DNA of 7,776 nucleotides from NCBI GenBank assembly GCA_024742655.1, contig JANSYB010000078.1, positions 1-7,776 on the forward strand, in the 5' to 3' direction. This DNA comes from Paracoccaceae bacterium. Its GTDB lineage: Bacteria; Pseudomonadota; Alphaproteobacteria; Rhodobacterales; Rhodobacteraceae. Under the pieces are notes generated by a model, which had not been told where the DNA came from, did no database searches, and saw only the letters and a list, made by a program, of their open reading frames with translations. The first letter of the stretch is position 1. Every line of letters starts with the position of its first letter. Positions 4,721 through 7,776 of this stretch are shown here, piece by piece. A program made the translations under genes and the position numbers.

Positions 4721-5275
4721 CTAGAGAAGCAGGACCTGCGTGCCGATCTCGGCCTTGGCGAAGAGTTCCTCGATATGTTCGTTGTAAAGCCCGATACAGC
4801 CTGAGGACGACCGCCGCCCGATCTTGCGGGTGTCATGGGTGCCGTGGATGAGGTAGGCGGGCCAGTCGAGATACATCGCGTGGGTGCCCAGCGGGTTACC
4901 CGGGCCCGGCGGCATGAAGGCGGGCAGGGTGGGGTCGCGTTCGCGCATCGACGCGGTGGGTGTCCAGCTTGGCCCGACCTTCTTGCGCACGATCTCGGTC
5001 CGGCCACGGCGGGTCAGATCCTCGCTCAGCGGCACCGAGGAGGGGTAGAGCGCATAGACCCCGTCCGGGCCCCAGTAATGCAGCGCGCGGCTGTCGATAT
5101 CGGCCAGGATGCACCCGGTGCCAAGCGTTTCGAAATGATCGCGCCAGTCGCGCGTGCGGAAAGACGACGCATTGCGCCGCACGCCGTCGTCCTGCGCGTA
5201 AAGCACGGCCGGCGTGGCCAGGCTGGCGGCACCGCTCAGCAATATCGTTCGGCGGGTCATGGTCTTGCGGGGCAT
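4721..5275 (-). CDS. L,D-transpeptidase (YkuD domain), exported
   Basis: This 184-aa protein starts at the ATG 5273-5275, chosen because AGGAG lies 7 nt upstream (5283-5287) and the signal peptide starts at once; a longer frame upstream has no support. TMTRRTILLSGAASLATPA (5-23) is a twin-arginine-like signal with an h-region, and cleavage is likely after LYA27. The YkuD domain covers the C-terminal two thirds. The catalytic region is IHGTHDTRKIG (143-153) with His144, then SSSGCIGLYNEH (156-167) with catalytic Cys160. The classical motif is SHGC[IV]R: the first His is Ser here and the Arg after Cys-Ile is Gly. The enzyme would form 3-3 peptidoglycan crosslinks or attach proteins to peptidoglycan in the periplasm. 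The next genes on each side are metabolic and on the same strand, with gaps of 111 and 272 bp, so it is probably its own unit or read from the ligase gene. The family call is firm; the exact substrate is unknown. Confidence 0.92.
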   Translation of the reverse strand: MPRKTMTRRTILLSGAASLATPAVLYAQDDGVRRNASSFRTRDWRDHFETLGTGCILADIDSRALHYWGPDGVYALYPSSVPLSEDLTRRGRTEIVRKKVGPSWTPTASMRERDPTLPAFMPPGPGNPLGTHAMYLDWPAYLIHGTHDTRKIGRRSSSGCIGLYNEHIEELFAKAEIGTQVLLL

Positions 5276-5386
5276 GTCGAGGCTCCTGTTTTGCGTAAAA
5301 TGGGCTGTCGCCGGCAAGATTGCGAGGGGCAAATGCGCCCGGAGCGACCACTTCACGGACTTGTCAGGGGGCGTGAGCCGCGACGC
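5276..5386. other. Intergenic gap between the carboxylate-amine ligase and L,D-transpeptidase genes
   Basis: It holds the transpeptidase Shine-Dalgarno (5283-5287). No convincing sigma70 promoter or T-tract terminator was found. A short GGCGT-N8-ACGCC dyad follows the ligase stop but lacks a run of T. Read-through from the ligase gene is possible. Confidence 0.4.
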
Positions 5387-6520
5387 CTACAGATCAGCGT
5401 GATATTCCTCGATCAGGTGCCGGACAACCGCCTGAAGCGCATGGTCGTGATCGTCCTCGGCCATCAGCGCATCCTCGTAGACTCGCCGTTGCCGCGTGGA
5501 GCTGGTGCCGGTGCGCAGGATGTCGCGCGCGGCCTCGACCTCTGACACGCTTTCGAAGAACAGCGCGTCCTCCTCGACCAGTTCGAACATTTCCTCCATC
5601 AGTTCCGCCATGGGCACGATCTCGCCCCGGCCGAAATCGATCAGCCCCTCGCGCGTGCCATACCGTTGCGCGCGCCAGCGGTTCTCGGCCACAAGGAAAC
5701 TGTCATAGATGCGCCAGCGCTGATTGCGGGTGGCCAGCCGCCACAGCATCCGGGTGATCGCCTGCGTGAGCGCGGCCAGTGTCAGCGTGTGCTCCAGCCG
5801 GGGCTGCACGTCGCAGATGCGCGATTCCAGCGTCGGGAATTTCGACGAGGGGCGCAGATCCCACCAGATCTTGCTCGCATCCTCGATCACGCCCAGATCG
5901 GTCAGCGCCTTCACCGAGCGTTCGAATTCCCCGTAGCTTTCCATCTTGGGGGGCAGGCCGGTGCGGGGCAGGTTGTCGAACACGGTCAGCCGGTAACTGT
6001 CCAGCCCCGTGTCGCGCCCCTGCCAAAAGGGCGACGAGCAGCTGAGCGCGAGAAGATGCGGCAGAAAGTAGCTGAGCTGGTTCATCAGGTCGGTGCGCCG
6101 GTCCGGGCTGGCGATGCCGACATGGACGTGCATCCCGCAGATCAGCATCCGCCGTACCACCCCGGCCAGATCATGCGACAGGTCGTTGTAACGTTCCTTG
6201 TCGGTGTGGTGCTGATCGCGCCAGTCCGAAAACGGGTGGCAGGAGGCCGCGATCGGGGCAAGGTTATGTTCGGCGGCATGTCTGGACACGCAGGCGCGCA
6301 GCTTGCGCAGATCCTCGCGCGCCTCGGCCACGTTGGCGCAGACCTTGGTGCCGATCTCGATCTGGCATTTCAGAAATTCCGGGGCGACCTGATCCTGAAG
6401 CTCTTCGGCGCAGGCCTCCATCAGTTCGGGCGGCGCTTCGGCCAGGTCAAGGCTGTCACGGTCGACGAGCAGGTATTCCTCCTCGATGCCAATGGTGAAA
6501 TTCGTGTTCGGATCCGCCAT
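5387..6520 (-). CDS. Carboxylate-amine ligase, YbdK type (glutamate-cysteine ligase family 2)
   Basis: This 377-aa product is of the usual length for YbdK-type proteins. The ATG at 6518-6520 is chosen because GGGAGG lies just upstream and the family motif [13 protein letters not shown] begins at residue 8; a frame extending to 6595 adds 25 residues with no family resemblance. Further conserved segments are ICGMHVHVG (127-135), [18 protein letters not shown] (160-177) and [18 protein letters not shown] (220-237). These carry the acidic, His and Arg residues expected for ATP/Mg and substrate binding in the glutamine-synthetase-like fold. Family members form an amide between a carboxylate and an amine with ATP. 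E. coli YbdK has weak gamma-glutamylcysteine ligase activity, but the natural substrate is generally unknown, and the neighbours do not identify it here. A clear terminator separates it from mmsA, so it has its own promoter. Confidence 0.93.
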   Translation of the reverse strand: MADPNTNFTIGIEEEYLLVDRDSLDLAEAPPELMEACAEELQDQVAPEFLKCQIEIGTKVCANVAEAREDLRKLRACVSRHAAEHNLAPIAASCHPFSDWRDQHHTDKERYNDLSHDLAGVVRRMLICGMHVHVGIASPDRRTDLMNQLSYFLPHLLALSCSSPFWQGRDTGLDSYRLTVFDNLPRTGLPPKMESYGEFERSVKALTDLGVIEDASKIWWDLRPSSKFPTLESRICDVQPRLEHTLTLAALTQAITRMLWRLATRNQRWRIYDSFLVAENRWRAQRYGTREGLIDFGRGEIVPMAELMEEMFELVEEDALFFESVSEVEAARDILRTGTSSTRQRRVYEDALMAEDDHDHALQAVVRHLIEEYHADL

Positions 6521-6541
6521 GGCCGCCCTCCCTTTGCGGGA

Positions 6542-6570
6542 ATACCACCAAGAAAGCCGGGTCTTGGCAA
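6542..6570 (-). promoter_or_regulatory. Possible promoter of the carboxylate-amine ligase gene
   Basis: TTGCCA (6565-6570, 5/6) and TGGTAT (6542-6547, 3/6) lie 17 bp apart on the minus strand. They sit between the mmsA terminator and the ligase start and would give a leader of about 15 nt with the GGGAGG site. The -10 match is poor; placement is the main support. Confidence 0.3.
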
Positions 6571-6589
6571 GGCTTGGTAAACACGCGCA

Positions 6590-6621
6590 AAGCAAGAAAC
6601 CCCGGAACGGGTCCGGGGTTT
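6590..6621 (-). terminator. Intrinsic terminator of mmsA
   Basis: A perfect 10-bp stem, AAACCCCGGA (6597-6606) / TCCGGGGTTT (6612-6621), has a 5-nt loop. In the minus direction it is followed by a T-rich run (TTTCTTGCTTTG, counting the three T of the stem). It lies 23 nt beyond the mmsA stop (6645-6647), the expected place. In the plus direction it is followed by CCCTTTG, so weaker action both ways is possible, though no plus-strand gene is present. Confidence 0.8.
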
Positions 6622-6644
6622 CCCTTTGTTTTCAGATCAGTGGA

Positions 6645-7776
6645 TCAGTCCATCGCCTTGAAGTTGAACTCGCCGCCTTCCTTGATCCCGCTCGGCCAGC
6701 GGGAGGTCACGGTCTTGGTCCTTGTATAGAACTTGAAGCTGTCGGGCCCGTGCTGGTTGAGGTCACCGAACATGGATTTCTTCCACCCGCCGAAGGTGTG
6801 ATAGGCCAGCGGCACGGGGATCGGCACGTTGATGCCGACCATCCCGATATTGATCCGGTGGGCGAAATCGCGGGCGGTGTCGCCGTCGCGGGTGAAGATC
6901 GCCGTGCCGTTGCCGTATTCGTGGTCCATCGCAAGGCCAAGCGCCTCTTCGTAGCTGCCCGCGCGCACGGTGCTCAGCACCGGGCCGAAGATCTCGGTCT
7001 TGTAGATGTCCATGTCGGGCGTGACCTTGTCAAAAAGATGCGGCCCCACGAAGAACCCGTTTTCATAGCCCTGAAGCGAGAAATCGCGGTTGTCCACGAC
7101 CAGTTCCGCGCCCTGGTCGACGCCGGACTGGATCAGCCCGAGGATACGCTCCTTGGCCTCGCGGGTGACGACGGGCCCGAAATCCACGTCATCACCATCC
7201 GTGTAGGGCGCGACGCGCAGTTTTTCGATCCGCGGCACCAGCGCCGCGATCAGGCGGTCGGCGGTCTCGTCGCCCACCGGCACCGCGACCGAAACGGCCA
7301 TGCAGCGTTCACCGGCCGCACCATAGCCCGCGCCCACCAGCGCGTCTGCGGCCTGATCCATGTCGGCATCGGGCATGACGATCAGGTGGTTCTTGGCCCC
7401 GCCGAAACACTGCGCGCGCTTGCCGTTCGCGGTGGCGCGGCTGTAGATATACTGCGCGATCGGGGTGGAGCCGACGAAGCTGACCCCTCCGATGATGTCA
7501 TGATCGAGCAGGGTATCGACGGCCTCCTTGTCGCCGTTGACGACCTGGAACACGCCTTTGGGCAGGCCCGCCTCGACAAAAAGCTCGGCCAGAGCCAGCG
7601 GCACCGAGGGGTCACGCTCGGACGGCTTGAGCACAACGGCATTGCCGCAGGCCAGCGCCGGGCCCACATGCCACAGCGGCATCATGGCCGGAAAGTTGAA
7701 CGGCATGATCGACGCCACGACGCCAAGCGGCTGGCGCATGGAATACATGTCGATGCCGGGGCCTGCGTCATCGGTA
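6645..7776 (-). CDS. mmsA: CoA-acylating methylmalonate-semialdehyde dehydrogenase (partial, N-terminus beyond window)
   Basis: The open frame enters from the right edge and ends in TGA at 6645-6647. It gives 376 complete codons of a protein usually about 500 aa long, so the first roughly 120 residues are missing. It converts methylmalonate semialdehyde, CoA and NAD+ to propionyl-CoA, NADH and CO2/bicarbonate, the last step of the valine pathway (it is also used in inositol breakdown). Features of the aldehyde dehydrogenase superfamily are visible: [38 protein letters not shown] (NAD site), GGAKNH, and the catalytic cysteine in [10 protein letters not shown] (codon at about 7302-7304). TEIFGPVLS follows in the C-terminal part. 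[16 protein letters not shown] and the ERC motif are typical of MmsA rather than of general aldehyde dehydrogenases. An internal ATG at 7746-7748 is not the start, since the conserved frame continues above it. It has its own terminator and is separated from the other valine genes by two unrelated genes. Confidence 0.95.
   Translation of the reverse strand, partial: TDDAGPGIDMYSMRQPLGVVASIMPFNFPAMMPLWHVGPALACGNAVVLKPSERDPSVPLALAELFVEAGLPKGVFQVVNGDKEAVDTLLDHDIIGGVSFVGSTPIAQYIYSRATANGKRAQCFGGAKNHLIVMPDADMDQAADALVGAGYGAAGERCMAVSVAVPVGDETADRLIAALVPRIEKLRVAPYTDGDDVDFGPVVTREAKERILGLIQSGVDQGAELVVDNRDFSLQGYENGFFVGPHLFDKVTPDMDIYKTEIFGPVLSTVRAGSYEEALGLAMDHEYGNGTAIFTRDGDTARDFAHRINIGMVGINVPIPVPLAYHTFGGWKKSMFGDLNQHGPDSFKFYTRTKTVTSRWPSGIKEGGEFNFKAMD

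Noticed and set aside
4489..5007. Minus-strand frame spanning the repeat array and the transpeptidase end
   Set aside because: It is out of frame with the transpeptidase, of low complexity and Arg/Pro/Ser-rich. It runs through the palindromes and has no ribosome site.
5666..6580. Plus-strand open frame of 304 codons opposite the carboxylate-amine ligase
   Set aside because: It is a shadow frame with no domain signature; the opposite strand encodes a complete YbdK-type protein.
7746..7748. ATG as the start of mmsA
   Set aside because: The conserved aldehyde dehydrogenase frame continues through it to the window edge (residues TDDAGPGID precede it), so it is an internal Met and the gene is cut by the window.

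Overview
The window is a high-GC chromosomal stretch whose gene content, codon style and protein families point to an alphaproteobacterium of the Rhodobacteraceae (Roseobacter-like). The assignment rests on recognising protein families, not on a phylogenetic marker. All eight genes I can support lie on the minus strand. The long plus-strand frames are shadows of these genes.

Reading in the direction of transcription (from high to low coordinates): the right edge holds most of mmsA, encoding CoA-acylating methylmalonate-semialdehyde dehydrogenase, with its N-terminus outside the window. It ends in a clear intrinsic terminator at about 6590-6621. Next come two genes unrelated to it: a YbdK-type carboxylate-amine ligase (5387-6520) and a secreted YkuD-type L,D-transpeptidase with a twin-arginine-like signal peptide (4721-5275). 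A 272-bp gap follows. It holds an unusual array of three perfect GCGC-centred palindromes spaced exactly 23 bp apart (4610-4678), then a promoter region with several overlapping inverted repeats (4471-4515).

That promoter precedes a compact four-gene operon: isobutyryl-CoA-type acyl-CoA dehydrogenase, 3-hydroxyisobutyryl-CoA hydrolase, 3-hydroxyisobutyrate dehydrogenase (mmsB) and a Crp/Fnr-family regulator. The junctions are a 4-nt overlap, a 4-nt gap with the Shine-Dalgarno inside the upstream gene, and a 1-nt overlap. Together with mmsA these enzymes cover the lower valine pathway from isobutyryl-CoA to propionyl-CoA. The methacrylyl-CoA hydration step (enoyl-CoA hydratase) is not in the window.

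Downstream of the regulator is a Crp-like palindrome (715-729) at class II activation spacing from a -10-like hexamer, leading into a 68-aa DUF2892 membrane protein (435-641). At the left edge is the start of a membrane protein that joins two or three N-terminal hydrophobic helices to a cyclic-nucleotide-binding-like domain (1-323, cut by the edge), with its own good sigma70-type promoter.

The catabolic enzymes are ordinary. The points that deserve a second look are the periodic palindrome array, the Crp/Fnr regulator coupled to valine catabolism with a candidate target site next to it, and the membrane-anchored cNMP-domain protein.
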